A stretch of 64,000 nucleotides of DNA from Klebsiella pneumoniae (GTDB taxonomy: Bacteria; Myxococcota_A; UBA796; GCA-2862545). The position numbers and the translations under genes were made by a program. The notes below the pieces were generated by a model that was not told where the DNA came from, did no database searches, and was given only the letters and a program-made list of their open reading frames with translations. The stretch lies in contig CAMASI010000004.1 in NCBI GenBank assembly GCA_945861065.1, positions 32,371 to 96,370 of the forward strand. The letters run 5' to 3'. Each line of letters opens with the position of its first letter. Within the stretch, counting starts at the first letter, position 1. Below, one piece after another: positions 47,501 to 55,855 of this stretch.

Positions 47501-48308
47501 GTTGGGCGCGGGTGCGGCCCTTCAAGAGGGCGACTGCGACGATGCAGACCCGGATCGTTCCCCAGGTGCGGCGGAACTGTGTGATCTCATCGATCAGGAC
47601 TGCGATGGTGTAGCCACCGACGGGGTGGGTGTCGTGGCGGAGTGCCCCGGCGTGAGTTGCCTCGACCTGCTCAACCAGGGTTCCACAGAGAGCGGCGTGT
47701 ACTACCTCAGCCTGCCGTCGGGAACGGTCGCGCCCGTGTGGTGTGACCAGGAATCCGACGGTGGAGGCTGGACGCTTGGCCTCCTCCGAAATTCTGCATC
47801 TGTGGGGAATCAAGGCGATTTTGGCGCGGGTGACGTGAGCCCGGAGTTGCTCGGAGCGTCGCCGGCGGAGGCGAGCCTTAGCGCCGTTGCCACGATGGCT
47901 TGGATTGACCTGAACAGTTTCGAGTGGGTCGAAATGGCGGTCAGCGCGGCGCTGTCTGGCTCGGACACGTACCGTTCTCGGGTGATCCCGCGCACGGAGC
48001 TACGAACAGCCTTCGGGGACGACGGCTACAAACTGTATGGCGGGGTGACCGGGTACTACTGGTGCGGTGGTGTCGCGGCGTACACGGATGCTGGTGTAGG
48101 CGCCGTGAACAACCCCGTCGGGGCCCCAGCGGATTGTAAAGGGCATGGTTCTCTGGGGTCCGGCTGGGACTTTTCGGAATCCAGCGGCGTCAATGCAGGC
48201 CTGACGCTGTGTGGCAAGGATGCGTCTTCGTGGATGTACGGCGGCTGGGCCACGGGGCTCGTGTACTACGGGTCAATCGGTGCAGCCCAGGCCCTCTGGG
48301 TTCGCTAG
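44571..48308 (+). CDS. CotH-type surface protein with internal MYXO-CTERM, read through into MopE/fibrinogen-like lipoprotein
   Basis: 1245 residues. Signal peptide MWLHLSAMAFSAPA, a chitobiase-type C domain, then a CotH kinase-like domain (LLNGVYHGVYHMRERFANGFL, FFAGNSWDWYSWHNW, GGFTFHENDCD), a second chitobiase-like repeat and a lamin-tail-like domain (ADIVVNEWNAVEP...GDWIELVVVG). At residues 815-840 lies a complete MYXO-CTERM tail (GAGCGC, hydrophobic run, WRRRR), which should end a protein. The frame instead continues directly into LLWASTVAACATEPEGG, a lipoprotein signal, a Pro/Thr linker, MopE repeats and a fibrinogen-like domain (GVYYLSLPSGTVAPVWCDQESDGGGWTLG). No stop occurs at the join; TTG 47091 could restart translation. 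Either a fusion of two genes or two products from one frame. Confidence 0.8.
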   Translation: MWLHLSAMAFSAPAFDVSRGVVDVPFQLSITPTEGGTVLASFDGSNPATLLLGPILIDRTVVVRAIEQLPGGAFSVIETHTYVFVEDVLDSAVMDANIISDPVSRATIDASLRALPIVSVVAPGGLDLTEEGGSAEWIDPNEDDSGVNCGVHTVGGTSWAYPKNSIRLSFRSEYGASHWQYDVYGPDAVGVPATESFDALTLRSGNHDTINYLGAQGQHLRNLWIDTTQLEMGHVMPHGRFVHVLLNGVYHGVYHMRERFANGFLESYWGGEEEDYEVWTGSVVEDGTGAAWLAAQAAATDWAQFSEWVEVDQYLDYMVMMFFAGNSWDWYSWHNWMGGGPTDKEDRGGFTFHENDCDICLYYAVTTDVTYLGGPADVFFTLLATADPDFEVAFRDAIHRNLEAGGPLEGAIATERYQRLSDSVYDAILAESARWGLGWWEREGEWVPERDRLLNEWFPFRAREVLKQFRNNGWYPIEAPVVDVDGGVVAMGTVVTVTGPAGAELWWTADGSDPRAPGGAPGATALLEVAGTITWTVERSVDLSARIRVGDEWGPVHHEFYEVAGVADIVVNEWNAVEPTKVVSEGDDALGSLPGNGGDWIELVVVGDVVDLRGWRLQMQDWRGPAGTIQFTEDLLLSALPAGTLLTISEDLPEDAAFDPTNGDWRFHLRASAEGSGLYVVADDFDVTPTGWTVTVRDADGLVRMGPVGEGVEPRDGIGTEETGCLKATPTGAVTRWTESYAACDHSTYGSANVWDGGGQDLVALRAEPWSPEDSGDGATEVETEPEEPSTTTPTFPSTTTETGAERAEPDGPGAGCGCTTGPRLGAGWVLLALFWRRRRLLWASTVAACATEPEGGPPIPPDSEDSDVHTTPVVPPSTPTVPPSTPTTACFEDADRDGWGNGSVPRPCFGAAVLTAGDCDDTDADVAPGAIETCDGRDTDCDSLIDEVGEVVDGLPFFTDADGDGFGTSELIHACALGAGAALQEGDCDDADPDRSPGAAELCDLIDQDCDGVATDGVGVVAECPGVSCLDLLNQGSTESGVYYLSLPSGTVAPVWCDQESDGGGWTLGLLRNSASVGNQGDFGAGDVSPELLGASPAEASLSAVATMAWIDLNSFEWVEMAVSAALSGSDTYRSRVIPRTELRTAFGDDGYKLYGGVTGYYWCGGVAAYTDAGVGAVNNPVGAPADCKGHGSLGSGWDFSESSGVNAGLTLCGKDASSWMYGGWATGLVYYGSIGAAQALWVR
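47091..48308 (+). other. possible internal start of a separate lipoprotein (MopE + fibrinogen-like)
   Basis: TTG at 47091, in the same frame as the CotH gene, would give LLWASTVAACATEPE with Cys at residue 10, matching the very short lipoprotein signals of neighbouring genes. The product would be about 405 residues with two or three MopE-like repeats and a fibrinogen C-like domain. No clear Shine-Dalgarno sequence precedes it, so independent translation is only a possibility. Confidence 0.35.
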
Positions 48309-50245
48309 AGTGCGCGGGGTCCAGCGCAGGCGGTCGTATCGCCCGCTTGGCACGCTGCGACCGAGATGGACTTGGCGAGCGGCTTGTCTTTCTTGCCGCC
48401 CAGGCCCTGCCACAGCAGGCGCGCGAGGTTGTGGCCGGACTCCGCGTGGCCGGTGGCCCAGCCCTGTTGGTAGGCGGCCCTGGCGGTCGCGAAGTCCACA
48501 CCATCGCGCACACCTTCCTCGGCGAGATGCCCAAGGCCGACGCAGGCGCTGGCCACGTTGGCATGGCAAGCCGTTTCGTACAAGTCCATCGCCCGTTTCG
48601 CGTCGCGAGGCAGGTTGGTGCCTTCGTCGAGCACCACGGCTGCACCGAGACAACCTTGAATTTGGCCGAGCACGCAAGCCTTGTCCAAAGCCGCGACGGC
48701 AGCGCGGTCGTCTCGTCGCACGCCCACACCCTTGGACAGGAGGTCTCCTTTGATCAAACAGGCCTCGCCGTTGCCGGAGTCGCAGGCCCAACCGTAGGAC
48801 GCTGTGGCGCGTGTGCGGTCCTTGTCGAAACCGCGTCCGGCGACGAGCGCGTCTCCGAGCAAACGGCAAGCGAGCGGCGCGCCATTGGCGTCTGGACAGG
48901 AAATCTCAAGTGCCGTGCGACCTTTCCGGGCGTCAAAACAACCGCGCTGCGGGTCGCTGACGAGGCGTGCGACACCTACGCAAGAGGGCGCGTGGTGTGC
49001 GCTCAGGCAGGCGTCGAAGACCGAGTTTGAGCCACAACTCAGGCTGAGGTCAGCGTCGGCGCGCAGCACGAGTTCCGAATGTGCAACGCAGCTGCCCAGG
49101 TGCTTTGCTTCGCAGCCCAGCGCGAGCAGTGGCGCGGCGTCTACCGCGACGGAAGCGAGGCTTCCAGCACGCCAGCAGGCCTCCGCCGTCCCTCGATGGC
49201 AGGCCTCTCGAAGGGACTCCCACGTCTCCCCCTCGTCGAGAGGGACGACCGGTGGCGCCGTGTAGCCACCGACCGATCCACGGGCTGTAGGGCGTCCAGC
49301 ACGCGTCGATCGGATGGTGACGGTCGTTGGGATCACAACCTGCATCGACGGGGCTGTGGGTGCGGCAGACGCGACGACCGGTGGAGGCGGCGGAGGTGCG
49401 ACCGCGGCAATCGGTGGTGGTGGCGGCGGTGCGACCACGGCGACCGGTGGTGGCGGCGGCGGTGCGACCACGGCGACCGGTGGCTGTGGCGGCGGTGCGA
49501 CCACCGCTACCGGTGGCGGTGGGGGCACGGGTTTTGGCTTGAGTTGCGCCAATGCCGCGGCCTGCCTGGCGGCTTCCGCGTCAGCGACCGCGTCGGCAAT
49601 CCGCTTGGCGTCGGCTGCCGCGGCCTCCGCAGCCAGGCGGGCCACGTTTTCGGCCTCGATGCGTTCCAACCGCGCGGCTTTCTCCGCCTGTTCTGCCTCA
49701 AACTTGGTGTCCGACGCCGCCATTGCGTCGGCGACGGCAGCGTCCTGGCTGTCGGTCACCGACGGCGCATCGGCGAGCCAGCCACGCGCCAGGTTTCCGG
49801 CGTCCTCCTGGGGCGCCGGCGGCTTGGCGCCCCCGGTAAAAGCCACCGGCATCGTGAACGTCAGCCCGTCTGGCATGTCGTGGGCCGGGAAGTCCGCGTA
49901 GTGGAGCACGCCCGCGACACAAGAGGCGATCTCGGCGTCCCAAGAGTGGCCTGCCAGCGGTTGCACGTCGATGACCCGGCCCGAGCAGCCCACAGTGATC
50001 TCCACCATGAGCGGGCCTGAAGGCGTGATGAGTGAGGTGAGGCACCGTTGGGTAGTGGGCAGGAAGGCTTTGAGTGCCCCGGAAATCTGTCCGACGGTGA
50101 GCCCCTTGCCCGACACGACTGCGTCGTCGGCCATGGTGGCTGACGCTGCGTCCACGTCGGACTCGATGCAAGGCTCCTCGGGCGGCAGTTCCAGGGGCGG
50201 TAGGGTGGCCAGGGCCGCGACGGCCCCCACAATAGCGATGATCAA
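48305..50245 (-). CDS. proline-rich protein with Sel1-like Cys repeats
   Basis: 646 residues from TTG 50245, five bases after GGAGG. Starts with a signal-like segment (IIAIVGAVAALATLPPLELPP). Residues 40-140 resemble the AgmX/PglI- or TonB-type C-terminal domain of myxobacterial motility-like proteins (TTQRCLTSLI...GPLMVEITVGCSGRVIDVQPL). Then an Ala/Glu coiled coil (residues 180-235), four tandem 11-residue VAVVAPPPPPP units, and from about residue 340 Cys-containing Sel1-like repeats (GNGEACLIKGDLLSKGVGVRRDDRAAVAALDKACVLGQIQGCLGAAVVLDEG). Probably periplasmic. Both stop codons of this and the convergent gene share one CTAG. Confidence 0.72.
   Translation of the reverse strand: MIIAIVGAVAALATLPPLELPPEEPCIESDVDAASATMADDAVVSGKGLTVGQISGALKAFLPTTQRCLTSLITPSGPLMVEITVGCSGRVIDVQPLAGHSWDAEIASCVAGVLHYADFPAHDMPDGLTFTMPVAFTGGAKPPAPQEDAGNLARGWLADAPSVTDSQDAAVADAMAASDTKFEAEQAEKAARLERIEAENVARLAAEAAAADAKRIADAVADAEAARQAAALAQLKPKPVPPPPPVAVVAPPPQPPVAVVAPPPPPPVAVVAPPPPPPIAAVAPPPPPPVVASAAPTAPSMQVVIPTTVTIRSTRAGRPTARGSVGGYTAPPVVPLDEGETWESLREACHRGTAEACWRAGSLASVAVDAAPLLALGCEAKHLGSCVAHSELVLRADADLSLSCGSNSVFDACLSAHHAPSCVGVARLVSDPQRGCFDARKGRTALEISCPDANGAPLACRLLGDALVAGRGFDKDRTRATASYGWACDSGNGEACLIKGDLLSKGVGVRRDDRAAVAALDKACVLGQIQGCLGAAVVLDEGTNLPRDAKRAMDLYETACHANVASACVGLGHLAEEGVRDGVDFATARAAYQQGWATGHAESGHNLARLLWQGLGGKKDKPLAKSISVAACQAGDTTACAGPRAL
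49379..49528 (-). repeat. 33-bp tandem repeat coding for proline-rich units
   Basis: Four full copies start at 49379, 49412, 49445 and 49478, with a partial fifth at 49511. Each encodes on the minus strand an 11-residue unit of the type VAVVAPPPPPP. Copy number is likely to vary between strains. Confidence 0.9.
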
Positions 50246-50330
50246 ATCTCCTCCGGCCGCAGCAAGGAGAGTGTATCCGAGGCGCTACGTCAAGCGGTGC
50301 TGACGACAAGGTGGCGCGCTACCTGTTCGC

Positions 50331-50846
50331 ATGCAGATCTCTACGTTGATTGAACCCGAGACGCTGCGGCTCCGGATCGCGGCACTTGGCGCTGAAATCC
50401 GTCTCGCGGTAGGAAACGAACCTCTGATCGTCGTTGGCGTGCTCAAGGGCGGCGTGTTGTTCATGGCCGATCTGGTGCGTTGCATCCCCGGTGAGGTCGA
50501 ACTCGAATTTCTCGGGGTCTCGTCCTACGCCGGCACGGAAACCACCGGCGCCGTTCGCATCACGCATGACCTTCGCCGCGACATCGCGGGTCAGCATGTG
50601 TTGCTCGTCGAGGACATCGTCGACACCGGGCTCACGCTCGATTGGATCCGACGCACGTTGGGAGCACGTGCACCGAAGAGCCTACGGGTGGCGACGCTCC
50701 TGGACAAACCGTCCCGTCGCCGAGTCCCTGTGCACGTCGACTTCATCGGCTTCTCCATCCCGGATGAGTTCGTCGTCGGGTATGGCCTCGACTACAACGA
50801 GCGGTACCGCAACCTTCCGTACGTCGCGGTGCTCAAACTCCCGTGA
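50331..50846 (+). CDS. hpt: hypoxanthine phosphoribosyltransferase
   Basis: 171 residues. Purine salvage enzyme (hypoxanthine/guanine plus PRPP). Diagnostic parts: VVGVLKGGVLFMADLVR (PPi loop), the YAGTETTGAVRI flexible loop, the PRPP-binding motif VLLVEDIVDTGLTL, and FIGFSIPDEFVVGYGLDYNERYRNLPYVAVL. It diverges from the Sel1-like gene and overlaps the oxidoreductase gene downstream by 4 bases. Confidence 0.96.
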   Translation: MQISTLIEPETLRLRIAALGAEIRLAVGNEPLIVVGVLKGGVLFMADLVRCIPGEVELEFLGVSSYAGTETTGAVRITHDLRRDIAGQHVLLVEDIVDTGLTLDWIRRTLGARAPKSLRVATLLDKPSRRRVPVHVDFIGFSIPDEFVVGYGLDYNERYRNLPYVAVLKLP

Positions 50847-51799
50847 AACACCACGGCCGTGCCCGTGTGCTTGGGGCTGGGCTCGCAGGCGCTTCGGTGG
50901 CCCGTGCGCTCCTCGATCGCGGTTGGGACCTTCAAATCGTGGATCCCAACGGCCTCGCCGCTGGGGCGTCGTCGGACAACGCAGGGATGGTTCGATCGCT
51001 GGTGCTTCATGCCGACGAACGGCGCCGCGCTGTCGAGACCGCGCGGAGGCTCGCGGACCTGCCGACGGTGTTTCGGCCCGTTGGCGGTGTGGTGGCGGCG
51101 ACCCGAGATGAAGGCCAGTGGGACGAGGCGATTGCGGATCTGCGGTCGCTCGGCTGGCCCGTGGATCACCGACGTTCAGAAGACGCTGCGTCCGTGCTTC
51201 GGGGCTCCGCAGCGCGGCATTCGGTGGTCACGCCGCTAGACGGCGTGTGCGACGCGCCGTTGTTGGTTCGCTGGTTGTTGCGAGACGTTCACGTGCAACC
51301 CGAACCGCAAGGGGACGTAGATCTAACCGTCGTCGCCACCGGCGCTTGGGCGGTGCTGGAGGGCGTTGGCCTCGTCGCCACTCGTCGTCACCTGATTCGG
51401 ACCCAGCCCCACCCGCTGGCGCAGGGGCCGTGGGTGTGGATTGAAGGCGCGGGCGTCTACTTGCGTCCGGAGGGCGGACGTTTCCTGACCAGTGCTTGCG
51501 ATGAGGTCGAAGGGGATCCAACGCCCCCGAGGGGCACGCCAGACGCCGCCGAAGTGCTTCGTGCCGTCGCCGAGGTGGCGCGTTGGTTCCCCGCGGTGGG
51601 TCAGGTGGAGGTCGCCGATGCGCGGTGGGGCTTGCGTACATTTTGTGCGGACCGACGTGCTCGCGTGGGGCCAGACCCGTTGCGCCCTGACCTGTGGTGG
51701 TGCGTCGGCCTAGGGGGTTCAGGGGTCAGTACGGCGCTGGCGATTGGTGAAGAACTGGCCGCCCAAATCACCGGCGTACCTGCCAAGGGGGCGCGTTAG
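50843..51799 (+). CDS. FAD-dependent oxidoreductase, MnmC C-terminal-like
   Basis: 318 residues from GTG 50843 (GTGA overlap with hpt). Rossmann start RVLGAGLAGASVARALLDRGWDLQIVDP, then GASSDNAGMVRSLVLHADE, similar to the GASGNPAG region of the MnmC oxidase domain, and the DAO-type end WWCVGLGGSGVSTALAIGEELAAQI. MnmC completes the wobble-uridine modification of tRNA, but the methyltransferase half is absent here, so the substrate may differ. Operon partner of hpt. Confidence 0.75.
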   Translation: MKHHGRARVLGAGLAGASVARALLDRGWDLQIVDPNGLAAGASSDNAGMVRSLVLHADERRRAVETARRLADLPTVFRPVGGVVAATRDEGQWDEAIADLRSLGWPVDHRRSEDAASVLRGSAARHSVVTPLDGVCDAPLLVRWLLRDVHVQPEPQGDVDLTVVATGAWAVLEGVGLVATRRHLIRTQPHPLAQGPWVWIEGAGVYLRPEGGRFLTSACDEVEGDPTPPRGTPDAAEVLRAVAEVARWFPAVGQVEVADARWGLRTFCADRRARVGPDPLRPDLWWCVGLGGSGVSTALAIGEELAAQITGVPAKGAR

Positions 51800-51807
51800 C
51801 GGCGCGC

Positions 51808-54800
51808 ATGCTTACAGCCCTGCTTGTCCGCCTGACGATTGCTGCCGAAGACGAAGCCAAGAAGGACGTATGGGACGTCAACGCAGACCACGGTACGACG
51901 CATGTTGTCTCCGTCGATACCCGGGAAGTGACCTGGTCCGATGTGACGGTGCATGATGGGGTGGTGGTTTTTGATGTACTCGGCGATTTGTGGTCCGTTC
52001 CACTCGCAGGGGGAGACGCGAAACGACTCACGCAGGGCGCGGCCTGGGACGGTCAGCCCCGCTTCAGTCCAGACGGTGAGCGGCTCGCCTATGTGTCCGA
52101 CGGTGGCGGTAACGAGCAGATCTGGGTGATGAACGCCGATGGCTCGGACGCCAAACAGGTGACTCACGAGGATGTGGCGCGCCTGACAGACCCGACGTGG
52201 GGTCCGGTGGGAGACTGGTTGGTGGTGCGTCGGAGGACGGTAGATACTCGCTCGATCGGCGTCACAGAGTTGTGGCAGGTTCATCTCGACGGGGGCAAGG
52301 GTTTTGCGCTGACGAACAAAGACTCCGACCCCCATGCCGGCGAACCTTGGTGGCAGGACGGCGCGGTGTGGTTCAGCACCCGGCATGGCCGGTTTGAGTA
52401 CAACGCCGACCCGGTCGCCGGTTTGTGGCATGTGGCTCGTCTCGATGGCGAGACGGGGGACATTCGACCGGTCGCCCACGGGGCCGGCAGCGCCAGCCGC
52501 CCCATTCTCGACGCTTCGGGTCAGCGAATGTACTTCGTCTCCCGAGACCGAACCGCCACGCTGCTCGAAGAGATGGTGCTCGCGACCGGCGCCCGGCGCG
52601 TCGTTGCGGACTGGCTCTCGCCCGATGAGATGGAGGGATTTGCGCTGCATGGAACCTATCCGGCCATGGACTGGGCCAAGAGCGGCGAGCTCGTGTTGTG
52701 GGCGCAGGGCAAGTTGTGGCGGCTCGACGTCGCCACCGGTGTGCGGACCGAGATTGCGGTGCACGTGCAAGGCGAATGGACGCAACACGACGTCCCGCGG
52801 CCGCTGTGGGCGCCGGCGGCGTCGTTTCAGCCCAAGGTGTTGCGTTGGGCCACCCGGTCGACCCGGAAATCGGTGGCCTTCTCGGCGTTGGGCGCGTTGT
52901 GGGTCCGGCTTCCGGACGGAAGAGTCACACGGATTTCGGAGGGCACCGGGTACGCGCCGGCCTGGAGTCCGAATGGTGAGGACCTCGCCTGGACCAGTTG
53001 GTCAGACGAGACGGGCGGTCGTTTGCACGTGACGCCGGGCAAGGGTCGGCTGGAGACGCTGCCGGTGACAGGTCAATTGGTCAATCCGGCGTGGGCGGAC
53101 GATGGCAAACGCCTCGTGGTCCTTCGAGGCGTCGGAGGGGGTCCCGAGGTGGCGCTTGGCGCAGAGCCCTACTTTGAGGTTGTGCTGCTGGAGCGTGGCG
53201 TGAAGGGGTGGTCGTCCCGTTTGGTGACTCGCGTTCCGTTTCGCGGGTCGGCTGCGCGATCGCCGCGCTTGCACCTGCACGACGAACGCGTGTGGTGGTT
53301 TGAGGACGAAGAGGGAGAGGCACGGTCGCCGAGCAATAGCGTGCTTGTCAGCGTGAATCTCGACGGAGAGGACAGGCGCAAACACCTGCAGTTGGGAGGC
53401 GCGGAAGAGATTGTCCTGTCGCGCGACTTCCATTGGGTCGCGTGGCGTCTCGGTCACCAGCTGCACGTCGCGCCGATGCCCTCCTTGATGGCGGGTCAAC
53501 TCATCAAGGCTGAGGCGTTGGCCGACGTCCAGCTCACCGACGTCGTAGCCGACTGGCTCGACTTCTCGAATGGCGAAGTGACGTGGATGCAGGGCCCGAC
53601 GATGTTCGCGGTTCCGCTCGCGCGTTTGAAGGAGAAATTGGCCGACCCTGCGCCGGATGCGGACCAGTTGGCGCCGGATCCCCGCGCGACGGCCACAGCC
53701 ATCTCGTGGACGGTGCCGAGAGCGCGGCCGAGCGGCGCCATCGCCATCACACACGCTCGTGTGGTCACCATGAACGGGGATGAGGTGCTCGAGAATGCCA
53801 CTGTGGTGATGCAGGGCGACCGAATCACGGCGGTGGGACCGGATGTGACTGTGCCTGCTGGCGCTCGCGTCATCGACGGTACGGGAAAGACCGTCATTCC
53901 GGGCTTTGTCGATGTGCATGCGCACCTTCATTACAGCGCTGGCGACGTGTTGCCGTCACAAGAATGGCGCTACCAAACGGCCTTGGATTTTGGCGTCACG
54001 ACGGTTCAGGACCCGTCGGCGTCCACCGACCTTGTGTTCACCCAAGCGGAACGTGTCGAAGCGGGATTCATGGACGGCCCCCGCGTATTTTCGACGGGAT
54101 TTGTCTTGTACGGTGCGTTGGCCAATGACGGCGCGGACACGCCCACAAAGGTCGCGGCGTTGGGCCACGTTCGTCGGATGGCGACGGTCGGAGCGCGCTC
54201 GGTCAAGGTGTACCAGCAAAGCCAGCGGGAGCGCCGGCAATGGTACACGGTCGCTTGCCGCGACGAAGGGATTCTGTGCGTCCCGGAAGGGGGCGGAGAC
54301 CTGTGGCAGAACCTCGGTATGATTGGAGACGGCTTTCACGCCATCGAACACGCGATGTCCGAGGCACCCCTTTTCGACGACGTCCAGCAATATTGGGCAG
54401 GAAGTCGAGGAAAGGAGGGTTTCGGCACGGCGTACACGCCTACATTGCAGGTGGCCTATGGGGGGGTGGGAGGTGAAGCGTATTTCCTGCAACACCACGA
54501 CCCCTTTGACGACGAGCGTTTGTTGCGCCACACGCCGCGGCGATCGATCGATAGCAAACTCTGGCGCACAGGCTTGTCGCTCCGTGAAGGCGACTGGCGT
54601 CACCAAGCCGTGGCGAAGGGCGCCGCCGAGCTTGCACGCAAGGGCGTACTGGTGACTCTGGGGTCGCATGGCGAGTTGCAGGGCCTAGGCGTTCATTTCG
54701 AGTTGTGGGCGCTGGCCGGACCCGACGCCATGACCCCGCACGAAGCGCTACGAAGCGCGACGCTCTATGGGGCTCGATATATGGGAATCGAGGGGGTTCT

Positions 54801-54927
54801 TGGGTCTGTGGAGGTGGGCAAACTCGCGGACTTGGTGCTCATCGATGGTAATCCCCTGGTGGATATTCATTTGTCCACACACATTTCGGCGGTGGTGAAG
54901 AACGGCGAGGTCGTGGTCGACCACTGA
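51808..54927 (+). CDS. TolB-propeller amidohydrolase
   Basis: 1039 residues with a short signal peptide (MLTALLVRLTIAAED). Residues 40-600 are TolB-like propeller repeats (GQPRFSPDGERLAYVSDGGGNEQIWVMNADGSDAKQVT). Residues 645-1039 are an amidohydrolase barrel: GFVDVHAHLHY at about 700 (HxH metal ligands), the Lys in ARSVKVYQQ, FHAIEHAM, and LGSHGELQGLG, ending EVGKLADLVLIDGNPLVDI. This exported TolB/amidohydrolase class is common in Myxococcota and Bacteroidota; substrates are unknown, peptidase-like activity is possible. Followed by a 10-bp hairpin. Confidence 0.9.
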   Translation: MLTALLVRLTIAAEDEAKKDVWDVNADHGTTHVVSVDTREVTWSDVTVHDGVVVFDVLGDLWSVPLAGGDAKRLTQGAAWDGQPRFSPDGERLAYVSDGGGNEQIWVMNADGSDAKQVTHEDVARLTDPTWGPVGDWLVVRRRTVDTRSIGVTELWQVHLDGGKGFALTNKDSDPHAGEPWWQDGAVWFSTRHGRFEYNADPVAGLWHVARLDGETGDIRPVAHGAGSASRPILDASGQRMYFVSRDRTATLLEEMVLATGARRVVADWLSPDEMEGFALHGTYPAMDWAKSGELVLWAQGKLWRLDVATGVRTEIAVHVQGEWTQHDVPRPLWAPAASFQPKVLRWATRSTRKSVAFSALGALWVRLPDGRVTRISEGTGYAPAWSPNGEDLAWTSWSDETGGRLHVTPGKGRLETLPVTGQLVNPAWADDGKRLVVLRGVGGGPEVALGAEPYFEVVLLERGVKGWSSRLVTRVPFRGSAARSPRLHLHDERVWWFEDEEGEARSPSNSVLVSVNLDGEDRRKHLQLGGAEEIVLSRDFHWVAWRLGHQLHVAPMPSLMAGQLIKAEALADVQLTDVVADWLDFSNGEVTWMQGPTMFAVPLARLKEKLADPAPDADQLAPDPRATATAISWTVPRARPSGAIAITHARVVTMNGDEVLENATVVMQGDRITAVGPDVTVPAGARVIDGTGKTVIPGFVDVHAHLHYSAGDVLPSQEWRYQTALDFGVTTVQDPSASTDLVFTQAERVEAGFMDGPRVFSTGFVLYGALANDGADTPTKVAALGHVRRMATVGARSVKVYQQSQRERRQWYTVACRDEGILCVPEGGGDLWQNLGMIGDGFHAIEHAMSEAPLFDDVQQYWAGSRGKEGFGTAYTPTLQVAYGGVGGEAYFLQHHDPFDDERLLRHTPRRSIDSKLWRTGLSLREGDWRHQAVAKGAAELARKGVLVTLGSHGELQGLGVHFELWALAGPDAMTPHEALRSATLYGARYMGIEGVLGSVEVGKLADLVLIDGNPLVDIHLSTHISAVVKNGEVVVDH

Positions 54928-54936
54928 GGGCCACCT

Positions 54937-54960
54937 AGATCCGACAGCCATGTCGGATCT
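54937..54960 (+). terminator. perfect 10-bp hairpin after the amidohydrolase gene
   Basis: AGATCCGACA, loop GCCA, TGTCGGATCT begins 10 bases after the stop codon. No T tract follows, so it is a terminator-like or mRNA-stabilising hairpin rather than a textbook intrinsic terminator. Confidence 0.55.
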
Positions 54961-55082
54961 GAAGCTGGGCCAAGGAAGGACCCCTCGTGGGTACCTCACA
55001 GCCGTCTCTCATCGGCACAGTTGGCGAGCGTCCGCCCACGATGGTGCTGGCGTAAGTGCCGACCAAACCCTGGAGTTCTCCG

Positions 55083-55664
55083 ATGACACAACCCCTGCTG
55101 TTCCTGGCCACGCTGGTGTCCGACCCCGCCTTCGCCGGTGACGTGTTGCTGCTCACAAGCTGGCCCGGGGACCTCCTTCAACTTCAGGGCGAGATGGTAG
55201 ACATGGGCGTATTCGGCACGATTGACAGGTTGGATACGACGCTATCCACACCCAGTCTCGCCGATCTCCTCGCCTATGACGCGGTTCTTTTGGTGAACGG
55301 CCACATTCCCCACGATGCCGAACCCCTCGGCAAGGACGCAATTGGGCGCGATCCCCACAAGCCGGACCCGACCCGACCCGACCCGCTCCCGACCCCGCTC
55401 CCGGCGTCGCCCCTGGAAGCGTCAGCGATCATTCTGGAGCTTCTTCGCCAGGGCTACGAGCATCGCCACGACGCGATCGAGCTGCTCCTTACCGGACCGA
55501 TGCGTTGCGTCCTCGACAAGGTTGAGGCGCCGGCACGCATCGAGGATCGCCGCGCACTCAATGGCGGAGCCCGATGCCGACAGGTAGTACCGCCTCTTGT
55601 CGCCGGGCGAGTACTTCCCCGCGCCTTCTGCGATATTGAGTACGATCGACAAGGAGGCGCGTGA
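55083..55664 (+). pseudogene. truncated amidotransferase-like surface protein gene
   Basis: ATG 55083 follows GGAG. The first 80 residues are sound: signal peptide MTQPLLFLATLVSDPAFAGD, then VLLLTSWPGDLLQLQGEMVDMGVF...LLAYDAVLLVNGHIPHDAEPLG, which parallels the N-terminal domain of the MopE-repeat protein at 24885-26684 (same VLVWSD...ADAVDEG course). After about base 55330 the similarity stops and the frame enters repeat-derived Pro/Asp codons and sequence antisense to the four-helix-bundle gene, ending at 55664. The rest of the parent gene is not found downstream. It looks like a gene cut by insertion or replacement. Confidence 0.6.
55366..55385 (+). repeat. ACCCG x4 simple repeat
   Basis: Four perfect copies of ACCCG, continuing into related CTCCCG/ACCCCG units to about 55402. 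It lies just downstream (on the minus strand) of the four-helix-bundle gene's stop and close to the point where the truncated gene loses similarity. Confidence 0.8.
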
Positions 55665-55781
55665 CAGCTGATCACCGATGTGCGAGCGCCCCCGACGCAA
55701 CCGCTCAACGACGCCGTTGGCGAGCACCAGGAAGTCCAAGGCGACGGCGTATACATCGAGCTTCTCACGGTCGAACGGCAT
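55422..55781 (-). CDS. four-helix-bundle protein (23S rRNA intervening-sequence type)
   Basis: 119 residues; GAGG five bases before the ATG. Starts MPFDREKLDVYAVALDFLVLANGVVERLRRG and continues GDQLSRASLSIVLNIAEGAGKYSPGDKRRYYLSASGSAIECAAILDACRRLNLV, the S23/IVS four-helix-bundle family first seen in intervening sequences of 23S rRNA genes. Members are often scattered as apparently mobile single genes; function unknown. Here it sits antisense in a broken gene with simple repeats on both sides. Confidence 0.9.
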   Translation of the reverse strand: MPFDREKLDVYAVALDFLVLANGVVERLRRGRSHIGDQLSRASLSIVLNIAEGAGKYSPGDKRRYYLSASGSAIECAAILDACRRLNLVEDATHRSGKEQLDRVVAMLVALAKKLQNDR

Positions 55782-55801
55782 CGCTGCCTCGGGTCGGGAG
55801 G

Positions 55802-55855
55802 GGGATCGGGATCGGGATCGGGATCGGGATCGGGATCGGGATCGGGATCGGGATC
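55802..55855 (+). repeat. GGGATC x9 hexanucleotide repeat
   Basis: Nine perfect, uninterrupted copies of GGGATC (GATCCC on the minus strand), 20 bases upstream of the four-helix-bundle start codon. Prone to slippage; a change in copy number would alter the spacing of any promoter upstream of that gene. Confidence 0.95.

Noticed and set aside
49379..49528. CRISPR-like array
   Set aside because: The 33-base units are directly adjacent, without spacers, and lie inside a coding sequence for proline-rich repeats.
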